The notes beneath the pieces were generated by a model that saw only the letters and a list, made by a program, of their open reading frames with translations, did not search any database and was not told where the DNA came from. A program made the position numbers and the translations under genes. From Crossaster papposus (Eukaryota; Echinodermata; Asteroidea; Velatida; Solasteridae), in assembly GCA_037893245.1 (NCBI GenBank), contig JBAIAA010000028.1, positions 1 through 64,000 of the forward strand: a DNA stretch of 64,000 nucleotides, in the 5' to 3' direction. Positions 12,701 to 23,995 of the stretch are shown here, piece after piece. Position 1 is the first letter of the stretch. Each line of letters opens with the position of its first letter.

Positions 12701-15700
12701 TTTGTTCAGACAATACACTTTGACACTTTAATAAATCCGATCGACTTGAGACTTGGCACACACTTAGACCACCACCCACAGACGGTCCTCGAAGAAATTC
12801 GTCACGATTACGTCATTCAAGGTCACGTGACCTCACGTTAAAGGTGAAAATTTTTCCATAGGTTTTGTACACGTTTTTCTTCAGACTATTGACTTTGGCA
12901 CTTCGGTAAATCTGACCGACTTGAAACCTGGCATATACTTAGAACACCACCCCCAGATGTTTCTGAAAGAAATTTGGCACGATTGCGTCATTCAAGGTCA
13001 CGTGACGTCACATTAAAGGTTCACATTTTTCTCCCATTGGTTTTGTACACGTTTTTCTTTAGACTATTGACTTTGACATTTTAGTAAATCCGATCGACTT
13101 GAGACTTGACACACACTTAGACCACCACCCACAGACGGCCCAAGAAGAAAATCGGCACAATTACGTCATTCAAGGTCACGGGGCGTCACTTTAAAGTTTC
13201 ATTTTTTTCCCATAGGTTTTGTACACGTTTTTCTTTAGACTATTGCCTTTGACACTTTAGTAAATCTGATCGACTTGAGACTTGGCACACACAAAAGACC
13301 ACCACACACATATTGAAAGTAATTTTAGACACTCGAAACAGCTCTGTGTTTGTCCACAAACACATGTCTAGTTTCTTTTTTTTTTTTTCTTTTTCAGACT
13401 TTTCTCCATAGGATTTGTACACGTTTGTTCAGACAGGTCACTTAGGTACTTTGGTAAATCCGATCGACTTGAGACTTGGCATACATTTAGACAACTCCAC
13501 AAGGACGGTCCTAGAAGAAATTCGTCGCGATTACGTCATTCAAGGTCACGTGACTTCGCGTTAAAGGTGAAATTTTCCCCATAGGTTTTGTACACGTTTT
13601 TCTTCAGACTATTGAATTTGACACTTTGGTATATCTGACCGACTTGAAACTTGCCATATACTCAGGACATCACCACCAGATGTTTCTGAAAGAAATTCAG
13701 AACGATTGCGTCATTCAAGGTCACGTGACGTCAAGTTAAATGTTTAATTTGTCCCCCATAGGTTTTGTACACGTTTTTCTTCAGACTATTGACTTTGACA
13801 CTTTGGTAAATCCGATCGACTTGAGACTTGGCATACACTTAGACCACCATCCCTAGGAGGGCCAAGAGAAAAATCATCACAATGACGTCATCGTGGGTCA
13901 TGTGACGTCACATTTAAGGTGTAGTTTTTAAGACCCTCTATCTCTGGAAGTACAAGTCCGATTGGGGACAAACTTGGTATGCAAGTATTCAAGGGTGTGT
14001 TATAGACACAAATTAAGATAACATCATGATGACGTCATCGTTGGTCATGTGACGTCTCATTAAAGGTTCAATTTTCCCCATTGGTTTTGTACACGTTTTT
14101 ATTCAGACTATTGAATTTGACACTTTGGTCAATCCGAGAGACTCGAGACTTAGTACACACCTCGACCACCATCCCCAGGAGGGCCAAGGGAAACATCGTC
14201 AGGATGACGTCATCGTTGGACATGTGACGTCATATTAAAGGTGTAGTTCTTAAAACCCTCTATCTCTGGAAGTACAGGTCCGATTTGGGTCATACTTGGT
14301 ATGCAAGTAATCGGGGATTGTTATAGACGAAAATTAAAATGAAGTAATTATGACGTCATCGTGGGTCACGGAACGTCATATTAAAGGGGTAGTTTTCCCC
14401 AAAGGATTTGTACACGTTTTTTTGTCAACCAATATATCTTTGGCACTTGGGTAAATCAGATTGACTTTAGGTTTGCGACACACTTAGACCACCACCCACT
14501 TATTACAAAACAAATTAGACATCCGAAACAGCTCTGTGTTTGTCCACAAACACATTTCTAGTTTTTTTTTTTTTCCTCTTTCAGACTTTTCCCCATAGGA
14601 TTTGTACACGTTTTTTCTGGCATAGCACTTTGACACTTTGGTAAATCCGATCGACTTGAGACTTGGCATACATTTAGACAACCACCCAAGGACGGTCCTA
14701 GAAGAAATTCGTCGCGATTCCGTCATTCAAGGTCACGTGACGTCATGTTAAAGGTACAATTTTCCCCATAGGTTTTGTACACGTTTTTCTTCAGACTATT
14801 GACTTTGACACTTTGGTATATCCGACCGACTTGAAACTTGGCATACACTTAGAACACCACCCACAGATGGCTCTTGAAGAAATTCGGTACGATTGCGTCA
14901 TTTAAGGTCACGTGACGTGACGTTAAAGGTGCAATTTTTTTCCCCATAGGGTTTGTACACGTTTTTCTTCAGACTATGGACTTTGACACATTCGTAAATC
15001 CGATCGACTTGAGACTTGGCATACACTTAGACCAGCATCCCTAGGAGGGCAAGGAGAAAAATCGTCACGATGACGTCATCTCGGGTCATGTGACGTCATA
15101 TTAAAGGTGCAGTGTTTAAGACCCTCTGTCTCCGTAGGTACAGGTGTGATTGGGGTCAAACTTGGTATGCATGTATTCCGGGATGTGTTATAGACGAAAA
15201 TTAAGGTGACATCATGATGACGTCATCGTGGGTCATGTGACGTCACATTAAAGGTTCAGTTTTTAAGACCTTATATCTCTGAAAGTACAGGCCCGATTGG
15301 TGTCAAACTTGGTATACAGGTATTCCGGGACGTGTTATAGACGAAAATAAAGGTGACGCCATGGTGACGTCATCAGGTGTCATGTGATGTTAAATTAAAG
15401 GTGTAGTTTCCCCCATAGGATTTGCACACGTTTTTTTCAACCAATATATATTTGGCACTTTGGTAAATCCGATCGACTTCAGACTTGGTACACACATAGA
15501 CGACCACCCACATAATTCAAAGTCATTTTAGACACGCGAAACAGCTCTGTGTTTGTCCACAAACACATTTCTAGTTTCTTTTTTTTTTTCTTTTTTTTCT
15601 TTAGACTTTTTCCCATAGGATTTGTACACGTTTTCTCTGGCATAGCACTTTGACACTTTAGTAAATCCGATCGACTTGAGACTTGGCATACATTTAGACA

Positions 15701-16450
15701 ACCACCCAAGGACGGTCCTAGAAGAAATTCGTCGCGATTACGTCATTCAAGGTCACGTGACGTCATGTTAAAGGTAACATTTTCCCCATAGGTTTTGTAC
15801 ACGTTTTTCTTCAGACTCTTGACTTTGACACTTTGGTATATCCGACCGACTTGAAACTTGGTATATACTTAGAACACCACCCAGAGATGGCTCTTGAAGA
15901 AATTCGGTACGATTGCGTCATTCAAGGTCACGTGACGTGACGTTAAAGGTGCAAATCTTTTCCCCATAGGGTTTGTACACGTTTTTCTTCAGACTATTGA
16001 CTTTGACACTTTCGTCAATTTGATCAACTTGAGACTTAGCATACATCTCGACCACCATCCCCAGGAGGGCCAAGGGAAAAATCGATATGATGACGTCATC
16101 GTGGGTCATGTGACGTCACATTAAAGGTGGAGTTTTTAGAAACCTCTATCTCCGGAAGTACAGGTCCGATTGGGGTCAAACTTGGTATGCAAGTATTCCA
16201 GGAAGTGTTATAGACGAAAATTAAGATGACGTCATGATGACATCACCGGGTGTCATGTTACGTCACATTAAAGGTTCAGTTTTTCCGATAGGATTTGTAC
16301 ACGTTTTTGTTCAACCAATATATCTTTGGCACTTGGGTAAATCCGATCGACTTTAGACTTGGCACACACTTAGACCACCACACATACATAATTTAAGACA
16401 TTTTAGACATCCGAAACAGCTCTGTGTTTGTCCACAAACACATGTCTAGT
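9541..16450. repeat. 6.9-kb complex tandem array with Helitron-like block ends
   Basis: About 31 occurrences of CCCATAGGTTTTGTACACG-type anchors, spaced mostly 174-181 bp. The basic unit runs CCCATAGG, GACTTTGACACTTTGGTAAA, TCCGATCGACTTGAGACTTG, AAGGTCACGTGACGTCA, TTAAAGGT. A second, roughly 145-bp unit (AAGACCCTCTAACTCTGAAA and GGGGTCAAACTTGGTATGC) is interspersed at 10.9, 11.25, 13.9, 14.25, 15.1, 15.25 and 16.1 kb. Eight blocks end in GAAACAGCTCTGTGTTTGTC then CACAAACACATGTCTAG, at about 10370, 11558, 11751, 12644, 13371, 14561, 15574 and 16449, each but the last followed by a T-run. The left edge has four copies of a palindrome AGCTGTTTCGG...CCGAAACAGCT with poly-T. No protein-coding content is credible. 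Confidence 0.88.
11510..11893 (+). repeat. Recent 193-bp block duplication inside the array
   Basis: The segment from AATGAAAGACATTTTAGACA through the hairpin, T-run and next half unit occurs twice with almost no differences. This is a sign of recent unequal exchange in the array. Confidence 0.8.
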
Positions 16451-16905
16451 TCATTTTTATTTTGTTTATTTGTCCCCTTTTTAGGTGGTTTTTAAGCGGT
16501 TGATGAATTAATTGTTTTTTTAATTTGTATGATTAATATTAGTTTTTTTTCTGTTTTTTTTATAAAAGTGTTTTATAATTTGTACATGCAATGTGAAGTT
16601 TTAAATTATTCTAATTTGTAAATGTTCTTGACAATTCCGCTGTTGGCGGCGAAAAAGACATGAAATAAACCAATCTATATATCGCTAAATTTATGGGGCT
16701 GCGAGTGTTTACGGTGCCTAATGATAAACTGTCTAACGTATACAAAGACTGTCTTCATAAGTGTTAATATCACATTCTACCTATTCTTTTAAAATTTAGT
16801 CTGAAACCCGAGTCTTCCAGATTTTTATACATAACCATAACATAGTAAAAATTGTTGACTACGGAGTGGGGCTAATCTGAAATGACAATGTGAAGGGGTT
16901 AATTG
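16451..16905. other. Spacer between the array and the minisatellite element
   Basis: T-rich. TGGCGGCGAAAAAGACATGA and AATAAACCAATC at 16640-16675 look like an old polyadenylation region of a transposon, but no associated ORF was found. Confidence 0.35.
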
Positions 16906-17417
16906 TGACTTGTGACTGGACTTGTGACTGGACTTGTGACTGGACTTGTGACTGGACTTGTGACTGGACTTGTGACTGGACTTGTGACTGGACTTGTGAC
17001 TGGACTTGTGACTGGACTTGTGACTGGACTTGTGACTGGACTTGTGACTGGACTTGTGACTGGACTTGTGACTGGACTTGTGACTGGACTTGTGACTGGA
17101 CTTGTGACTGGACTTGTGACTGGACTTGTGACTGGACTTGTGACTGGACTTGTGACTGGACTTGTGACTGGACCTGTGACTGGACTTGTGACTGGACCTG
17201 TGACTGGACTTGTGACTGGACTTGCAGGGACTTGCAGGGACTTGCAGGGACTTGCAGGGACTTGCAGGGACTTGCAGGGACTTGCAGGGACTTGCAGGGA
17301 CTTGCAGGGACTTGCAGGGACTTGCAGGGACTTGCAGGGACTTGCAGGGACTTGCAGGGACTTGCAGGGACTTGCAGGGACTTGCAGGGACTTGCAGGGA
17401 CTTGCAGGACAACTCTG
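16906..17417. mobile_element. Minisatellite-hAT element, left end lost
   Basis: About 26 units of 12-bp ACTTGTGACTGG (to 17220), then about 19 units of 10-bp CTTGCAGGGA, ending CTTGCAGGACAACTCTG, the right terminus of the 7.1-kb element with a small deletion. No core and no left CAGAG end were found. The units are almost perfectly homogeneous, suggesting recent expansion or conversion. It lies in front of PLCB exon 1. Confidence 0.72.
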
Positions 17418-17585
17418 ATAATCACCAATGAAGTTTACAACTGACTACATCAGTTTGTTTGCATGGCTATATGAAACAATAAGTTACACACTTTGACTTT
17501 TTCCTTTTGTTGATTGTCTAAACTCATGTCTGTTTTTTGTGGTTTATTTTTAAAATTTGTTATTTGTTATTTTTTCTTCCCCTAG

Positions 17586-17654
17586 GATACTGATTGTCTT
17601 GAACTGACCAGCCTCCGTGATACAAGATACGGGAAATATGCAAATGTGCCTAAG
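17586..17654 (+). CDS. PLCB: PLCB exon (PH domain), first visible
   Basis: A 69-nt, phase 0-0 exon after a pyrimidine-rich CCCCTAG acceptor and before a GTAAGA donor. It encodes 23 residues containing LRDTRYGKYANVPK, the PH-domain strand that in PLC beta proteins has the form RDxRxGxxAxxPK. It lies 168 bp downstream of a 0.5-kb minisatellite element. No exon for the preceding PH residues was recognised upstream. Confidence 0.88.
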
Positions 17655-17822
17655 GTAAGAACGTACACCAAGTTTACATTTTCGTTTTGTTTAACACTGA
17701 GGCCCGAAGAGGTGAAAACCTTTTTGTTGAAATGAAAAGCATACAAAGTAAGCAATAGGTCCTATTATCACTTTTTGTAATGTGTGAAAAGGAGACCTAC
17801 TGGCTTTTGTTTACAGCGCTTG

Positions 17823-18308
17823 AAGCGGTGGTCACATCTTACGGTCATGAACGTAGTTGAACGTAGTTGAACGTAGTTGAACGTAGTTCATTTGACCGTA
17901 GTAGACCGTAGTTGACCGTACTTCAACCGTAGTGCCATGGTTACTACGGTCAACTACGGTCCACACTACGGTCAAGTAGGGTCAACTACGGTCCACACTA
18001 CGATCAACTAGAATTAACTAGGGTATAACTACGTATATACTACGTATTATACTAGGCTCACAGTACGGTATATGCATTCAAGGTGACCAGAGAAATATTT
18101 TCAACATGTTGAAAACTTTTGGGCTAACTACGGCAAAATCATGGCTTTCCTCAAGGTCTAAACTCTTGTACGTTCACAACTACGGTCCACTACGTTTAAC
18201 TACTTTTAACTACGACTACTAGGGTCTACTACGGTCCACTACAGTCACACCATACTATGTTCAACTACGTTCAACTACGTTCATGACCGTAAGATGTGAC
18301 CACCGCTT
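17823..18308. mobile_element. Foldback-like element with 10-bp GAACGTAGTT units
   Basis: AAGCGGTGGTCACATCTTAC at the left is inverted at the right (GTAAGATGTGACCACCGCTT). Both arms continue into GAACGTAGTT repeats (three in tandem at left, inverted at right), then degenerate ACTACGGTC units. Just outside the right end a 20-bp TCTGACCACCGCTTTAAATC duplicate follows. It lies 168 bp after PLCB exon 1. Confidence 0.75.
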
Positions 18309-18455
18309 TAAATCTGACCACCGCTTTAAATCCTTTCGCAAAGGCGCTTTATATCCTCGATGAACCAGTTTTCGAGGTTGTCAAGATTTGAATATGTCAA
18401 GCAAGAGATAAACTCACAGTCAAAAGCAAACGTTTAACAGTTCAGTTTCTTTCAT

Positions 18456-19145
18456 TTAAAGGTAGTATACACCATTTGCAGATATCAAAAATATTTACTA
18501 CCGAATTATTAAGAAATATCTTACTCATTTGAAAGTAAATAATGATTCTAGGCATCCAGCCGGACGACGATCGCGAAAAAACAAAGATAACATAAGAATA
18601 ATTGCTCGGCGCCGGTTCAAAACAGACGCTGTTTTTCGTGCTTTTCTTGGTATCCATGATTGTAAAACTTCAGACAGGTCAGTTAAAGGTAGTATACACT
18701 ATTGGTCATTGCTTGAATTATCATGAATGAGTAGATTTGGGGGGTTGAATTTTATAGTAAATATCGTTTAACTGAGCTGTCCGAAGTTTTACAATCATGG
18801 ATGCCGAGAAAAGCACGAAAAACAGCGCATTTTTTCAACCGGTGTCGAGCAGTTATTCTTATGTTATCTTTGTTTTTTCGCGATCGCCGTCCGGCGATCG
18901 CGAATTTTTCATTATAAAATTATATTTTTCGGAATAATTACAGGATATCTAACGCAATCCTTTTGCTGGTTGCCTAGAATCAACATTTACTTTCAAATGA
19001 GTAACATATTTCTTAATAATTCGGTAGTCAATATTTTTGATATCTGCAAATGGTGTATCCTACCTTTAAACGATATTTACTATAAAATACAACCCCCAAA
19101 TCTACCCATTCGTGATAATTCAAGCACTTACCAATGGTGTATTAA
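18456..19145 (+). mobile_element. KM1 MITE copy (outer) split by a second KM1
   Basis: The left end, TTAAAGGTAGTATACACC, is intact. At the internal CAGTTAAACG site (18683) an inverted KM1 copy is inserted, and after 19066 the outer copy resumes with TTAAACGATATTTACTATAA. The right end is cut short after ACCAATGGTGTA. Confidence 0.87.
18683..19069 (-). mobile_element. KM1 MITE copy (inner, inverted) nested in KM1
   Basis: TTAA at 18683-18686 and 19066-19069 flank a 379-bp inverted copy. The outer copy continues in register on either side, so this is a self-into-self insertion at TTAA. The interior retains a clear CGATCGCCGTCCGGCGATCG palindrome. Confidence 0.88.
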
Positions 19146-19678
19146 AGGTAGATACACCATTGGTAATTGCTTGAATTATCTGGAATGGGTGGATAAAGGT
19201 ACCGTAGATACACCAGTGGTAATTGCTTGAATTATTCGGAATGGGTGCATGTAAAGATACACCATTGGTAATTTCTTGAATTATCAGGAATGGGTAGATG
19301 TAAAGGTACCTCAGATACACCATTGGTAATTGCTTGAATTATCAGGAATGGGTGGATGCAAAGGTAGATACACCATTGGTAATTGCTTGAATTATCAGGA
19401 ATGGGTATATTTAGGGGGTTTGTATTTTATAGTAAATATCGTTTAACTGTCTGAAGTTTTACAATCATGGATGCCGAGGGGAAAAAAGCAAGAAAAACAA
19501 TTTTGTATATAAAATTCAATGTTTTTGGAACAACTACAGGTTATCTAGCGCAATCATTTTGCTGGATGCCTAGAATCATTATTTACTTTGAAATATTAAA
19601 GTAAGACATTTCTTAATAATTCGGTAGTAATTTTTTTTCGATATCTGCAATTGCTGGTGTATCCTACATGTACCTTTT
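19142..19678 (-). mobile_element. KM1 MITE copy with five tandem copies of its terminus
   Basis: An inverted KM1 copy whose terminal 50-57 bp (AGATACACCATTGGTAATTG, then CTTGAATTATCAGGAATGGG) is repeated five times head to tail between 19144 and about 19410. The rest of the element follows once. The far end is degenerate (GTATCCTACATGTACC). Confidence 0.85.
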
Positions 19679-20937
19679 GAGGAAATTCTCCCAACTCGAA
19701 CTGGGCGTATAAAATATGCACGTACATGTATGTCGCTCTACCTTTAACGTATCGGTAGAAGATCAATTATCCTTATAAACCTAGATGCCTCGAAAAAAGG
19801 TAGAAGGATGATACATGTACAGTGTAGACTGTATACTATCATAATGTACCGGTACAGTACCTGTACACCTACCTGTACACGTATATGTTCATCCTTGTTT
19901 AGTGATGCTTACATGTACAGGAGCAAGTACATACAGAGGAATACGTAACAACATCAATTACTTGGCCAAAAATCCTTTGGGAGAAGCACAGTATCAAATG
20001 GAGTGTTTGGGAAAATGACATCCAAGTTTCCTTTCAATTGGAAACTGTGTCGTCGCATATGCAATGCATGCACATCGTCATCACACAAGCATGATTTTTC
20101 CTTGGTAAATTTGTGGTGGCGGATCCAGCATTTGTGGAAGGCGAATCGGAAGGCGAATCGGGAGGCGAAACTGAACTATACAAGCGATCAGCCAAGTATT
20201 TTGCTCAGGTGGTTGCAAATTCCTGTTTTTGAAGTGATTATTATAATTATTCCTAACCCTGCTCATTTCAACAGGATTCAACTATTATTCTGTTGGGCCC
20301 TGGTGTTGGATTGATTCCTGAAAGCATTAAGAATTGCATTCTGTTGGGTTACTGGTAAATAATGCCAAGCTGGACTCTGTTTGATCCAGCAGCAAACAGA
20401 AAAATAAGACACATACATGTAGATCCTGTTGGCTTTAGCAGCGTAGTCTGGGGAACCATCAGACGTTGGGGTTTTAAATTAAATAACTAGTCGAGGGCAG
20501 AAGAGATAGAAAAAAACAACAAGACATACATGTACATGTACATGTCTCCTAAAAATGGCGGTGGGCAATGATCAAAAACCTTTTGCTTTCATAGTTGGAG
20601 AAGTTGATATGTAATTTGTGAAGTTTAATTGTTCACATACTGGATTCCATAATCTGGAATCGGTTCCTAACAGTTGGGTACTCAAGTACCCGGTTCCATT
20701 GACCCTGTGCACTCAGCCCCGCGCTACATCTGACTTATAAGTCCCTTAAGAGCTCCTGGGGGTCCAAATATTCCCCCACAAAAAAGCCCTATTTGTAAGC
20801 TTTCCAATGATACATAATTATATGGGATTTGTACACTGTAAATGATATTTGTATACTATACAAACTTGCAACACGTACAAAATCTTTGAAAACAGGCCTG
20901 AGTTTAAGGGGTTAAGGGTTACAGCCCAAGTTTGAAT
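19679..20937. other. Intronic stretch, no gene recognised
   Basis: ACATGTACA microsatellites (19870-19930, 20529-20550). ORF 20003-20314 lacks any known motif. Part of the intron between PLCB exons 1 and 2. Confidence 0.45.
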
Positions 20938-21190
20938 TACACCAGGGCCCAATTTCATAGAGCTGCTAAGCACAATAATTTGCTTAGCATGACATTTTGT
21001 CTTTGGCAAAAACAAGGTTACAGACCAAATTTTTACCTGATCTTTATTGTTCTGGATTGATAATCAGCTGTTTTTTTGCTTAGCATTAAAAACACGTAGA
21101 ATTTTGGCTGGTAACCTGTTTTTAATGAGCAAGATTTTTGGTGCTAAGCAAATTTTTTTGCTTAGCAGCTCTATGAAATTGGCCCCTGCT
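20938..21190. mobile_element. Harbinger-type MITE (CWG family), short copy
   Basis: ACACCAG|GGCCCAATTTCATAGAG at the left and CTCTATGAAATTGGCCC|CTG at the right. The interior TTTGCTTAGCATGACATTTT and CAAGGTTACAGACCAAATTT recurs in the 58.5-kb copy. The left flank ACACCAG matches the Harbinger CWG target. The right flank has CTG instead of CAG. Confidence 0.68.
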
Positions 21191-22011
21191 TCCAACCTAA
21201 ACAGCTCCAACAGTTCGTTCCCCTCCCTACCACCCCATCACCACCCACCCACTATTGCCAACAAAAATCTATTGTCTCCAAAGACCAGGGGAAATAAAGA
21301 TCATTTAAAAAGTGTCACTTTTGTCATAATGTATACGGTTTCCTGTCAATTTTCCAGTCCCACGCCACCAGCAGAAAGGAAGGAAATTACTGGTCTTAAT
21401 TCAGCTGGCCACATCAGCTTTGTGGCCACATTATGCTGTTGTGACCATTTCCCGGTCTATTTGTGGTACATATAGTTGCCAATAATGCACGTCCACAATA
21501 TGATCAATATTCTTGTGTCCTAGATTCATTGAAAGCCTGACGCTAATGTAATAACTGTGTGATCAGATAGGGAAAAGCTCCAACGGTAATAAAATTGGCC
21601 TCGATACAGTGGAAACACACAATTTAAAATGTTAAAGCTTTGCATCAAATTCTAGATACAGAGTGTGGATGAGTCCCAAAATAAACTATAATATATTTTC
21701 TTACCAAAGATAAAATGTACAAAAGTCGCAAGTCGCAAATAAATAGAAGCATAATGCAAAATGTGTATTTGTCCAAGGACAAAGAGCCAGTTATTAAAAA
21801 ATAGAAGGTACAAATAAACAATGGAAGGTTATAATTGAGGAAAGAACAAAACTCCAAGGGGAATTTATCATTGGATGGTGTCAACCCAGACTTTAACTTT
21901 TCAATTAAGTCATTGTCTTATCTGAAGGATTCTAGGCATCGATCTGCAGATTTGTAATGCACTGATAGGCTTATTCCTAGCTTGGTACTAAACTTGGAAA
22001 TGTGAACACAA
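21191..22011. other. Intronic stretch, no gene recognised
   Basis: Unique-looking intron DNA. Short ORFs only. Confidence 0.45.
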
Positions 22012-22789
22012 CCAAACATATACAATGTGAACAACCAAACATCTACAATGTGAACAACCAAACATCTACAATGTGAACACAAACATCTATAATGTGAACA
22101 TAACCAAACATCTACAATGTGAACACAAACATCTACAATGTGAACATGACCAAACATCTATAATGTGAACATATAACCAAACATCTACAATGTGAACATA
22201 ACCAAACATCTACAATGTGAACATAACCAAACATCTACAATGTGAACATAACCAAACATCTACAATGTGAACATAACCAAACATCTACAATGTGAACATA
22301 ACCAAACATCTACAATGTGAACATAACCAAACATCTACAATGTGAACATAACCAAACATCTACAATGTGAACATAACCAAACATCTACAATGTGAACATA
22401 ACCAAACATCTACAATGTGAACATAACCAAACATCTACAATGTGAACATAACCAAACATCTACAATGTGAACATAACCAAACATCTACAATGTGAACATA
22501 ACCAAACATCTACAATGTGAACATAACCAAACATCTACAATGTGAACATAACCAAACATCTACAATGTGAACATAACCAAACATCTACAATGTGAACATA
22601 ACCAAACATCTACAATGTGAACATAACCAAACATCTACAATGTGAACATAACCAAACATCTACAATGTGAACATAACCAAACATCTACAATGTGAACATA
22701 ACCAAACATCTACAATGTGAACATAACCAAACATCTACAATGTGAACATAACCAAACATCTACAATGTGAACATAACCAAACATCTACT
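22012..22789. repeat. 25-bp satellite, about 31 copies
   Basis: The unit is AACCAAACATCTACAATGTG plus AACAT. The first few units are irregular (some lack the AACC), and the rest are perfect from about 22190 to 22785. There are no spacers, so it is not CRISPR-like. It lies in the intron between exons 1 and 2, 280 bp before the CR1/L2-like fragment. Confidence 0.92.
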
Positions 22790-22872
22790 TATGCACATGT
22801 TATTAATAAACACCTTGGAGAGTTGATAGCTAATTATGATTGGTCGAAACTGGTTGGGCGTTTATATATGTA

Positions 22873-23068
22873 GTAATAATAATAATAATAATAATAATTT
22901 ATATTGCGCAAATTCCATAAAAGAAATTATGTTCAAATGCGCATAACAATGCAGTGTACTTACATTACAGCTAAAGAATTGGTTAAACAATAAAAAGATA
23001 CAAATTATTAATTAACACATAAAAAGTACGATAACATAGATCGATCGAATACCCTATAGATCAATAAT
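22873..23068 (-). mobile_element. 3' UTR and (ATT)n tail of the CR1/L2-like element
   Basis: On the minus strand, after the stop codon, about 190 bp containing GCGCATTTGAACATAATTTC and GAATTTGCGCAATATAAAT end in nine ATT/TTA units. A simple trinucleotide 3' tail is typical of this retrotransposon group. Confidence 0.75.
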
Positions 23069-23650
23069 TTATACATATACACTAAGGAACAAGTGTGTTT
23101 TTAACTTACGCTTAAAATCTACAAGGGTCGGAGCTGAGCGGACATTTTGGGGCAGTCGGTTCCATAAAGTGGGTGCAGCTACAACAAATGCTCTGTCACC
23201 GAGTGTTTTTGACATCTTTCCAATGGGTAGACTGAGCAGATTAGAAGTTTGAGATCGTAAGGAATAACGGGAATTCGCCCTTTTTGTTAATAAATCACAA
23301 AGATATTTGGGAGCCTGGTTATGAAATGCTTTAAATGTCAATAACAATACTTTAAATTGAATACGAGCTGGAATGGGAAGCCAGTGTAGTGTCTGTAACA
23401 GGGGGGTAACGTGAGCGTATCTAGAAGCACCATATACAAGTCTTGCCGCTGTATTTTGAACACGTTGTAGTTTATCCAAGTATGATTTTGGTAAGCCAAA
23501 ATAAAGACTGTTGCAGTAATCAAGTCGGGAAGTTATTAAAGCATGGACCAAAATGTTAAGGGTGTCTCTAGATAAAAATTTACGGATATGTCTAATATTG
23601 TGAATATGAAAAAAGCTTATTGAACAAACACTGCTGATTTGTTTAGCCAT
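23069..23650 (-). pseudogene. CR1/L2-like non-LTR retrotransposon, C-terminal end of the reverse transcriptase ORF
   Basis: An open frame of 193 codons with the post-RT signature of CR1/L2-type ORF2: IRKFLSRDTLNILVHALITS, RLDYCNSLYFGLP, KLQRVQNTAARLV, LHWLPIPARIQFKVLLLTFK, RSLRSQTSN-type region, GDRAFVVAAPTLWNRLP and FKRKLKTHLF. The frame continues a little upstream without a start (LESRSVTKFS) and then loses similarity, so this is a 5'-truncated copy. Its 3' end runs toward 22873 and finishes in (ATT)n. No in-frame stops interrupt the remaining part. Confidence 0.88.
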
Positions 23651-23744
23651 ACTAAACTTAGTAACGGACCGGCTTTCAAGAATTGGTCCCTGAACCTGCT
23701 TTGATCAAGGATCATTTAAGCCAATGATTGGCCAAATAATTGAA

Positions 23745-23995
23745 TTAACCAGTTCGCGCCGGGATTATTTTAACATCACCGAGCCGATCGAGGGACGGAA
23801 TTACTTTTAACGAAACTCGATCCAAAGCGGGTTCAGGTCGATAGTGCCAGGAAGCACACCCATGCATTTCCGGCCTTGCTCGCTCACGCTGACAGACATT
23901 TCCGGCCTTGCTCGTGGCTTGTTTATATGCGTCATCTGTTTTGAATCTGGGGAAAACCTTGCGTTTATATACGTCATCCGGCGTGAACTGGTTGA
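23745..23995 (+). mobile_element. KM2 MITE copy
   Basis: TTAACCAGTTCGCGCCGGGA on the left and ATCCGGCGTGAACTGGTTGA on the right, with the right TTAA mutated to TTGA. The interior, including AGGAAGCACACCCATGCATT, matches the copy at 3.1 kb. Confidence 0.85.

Noticed and set aside
16825-17444. Five overlapping ORFs (SSHK, QVQS, CDWT, TGLV, GLAGTCRD repeats)
   Set aside because: Translations of 12-bp and 10-bp tandem repeats on both strands, not proteins.
1-17585. Upstream PLCB exons (N-terminus and first PH strands)
   Set aside because: I looked for the family's FxW and D-x-G-FFLYW type segments and found none. They may be outside the window or too short to see.
22012-22789. CRISPR-like array
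   Set aside because: Units are contiguous without unique spacers, and the genome is animal.
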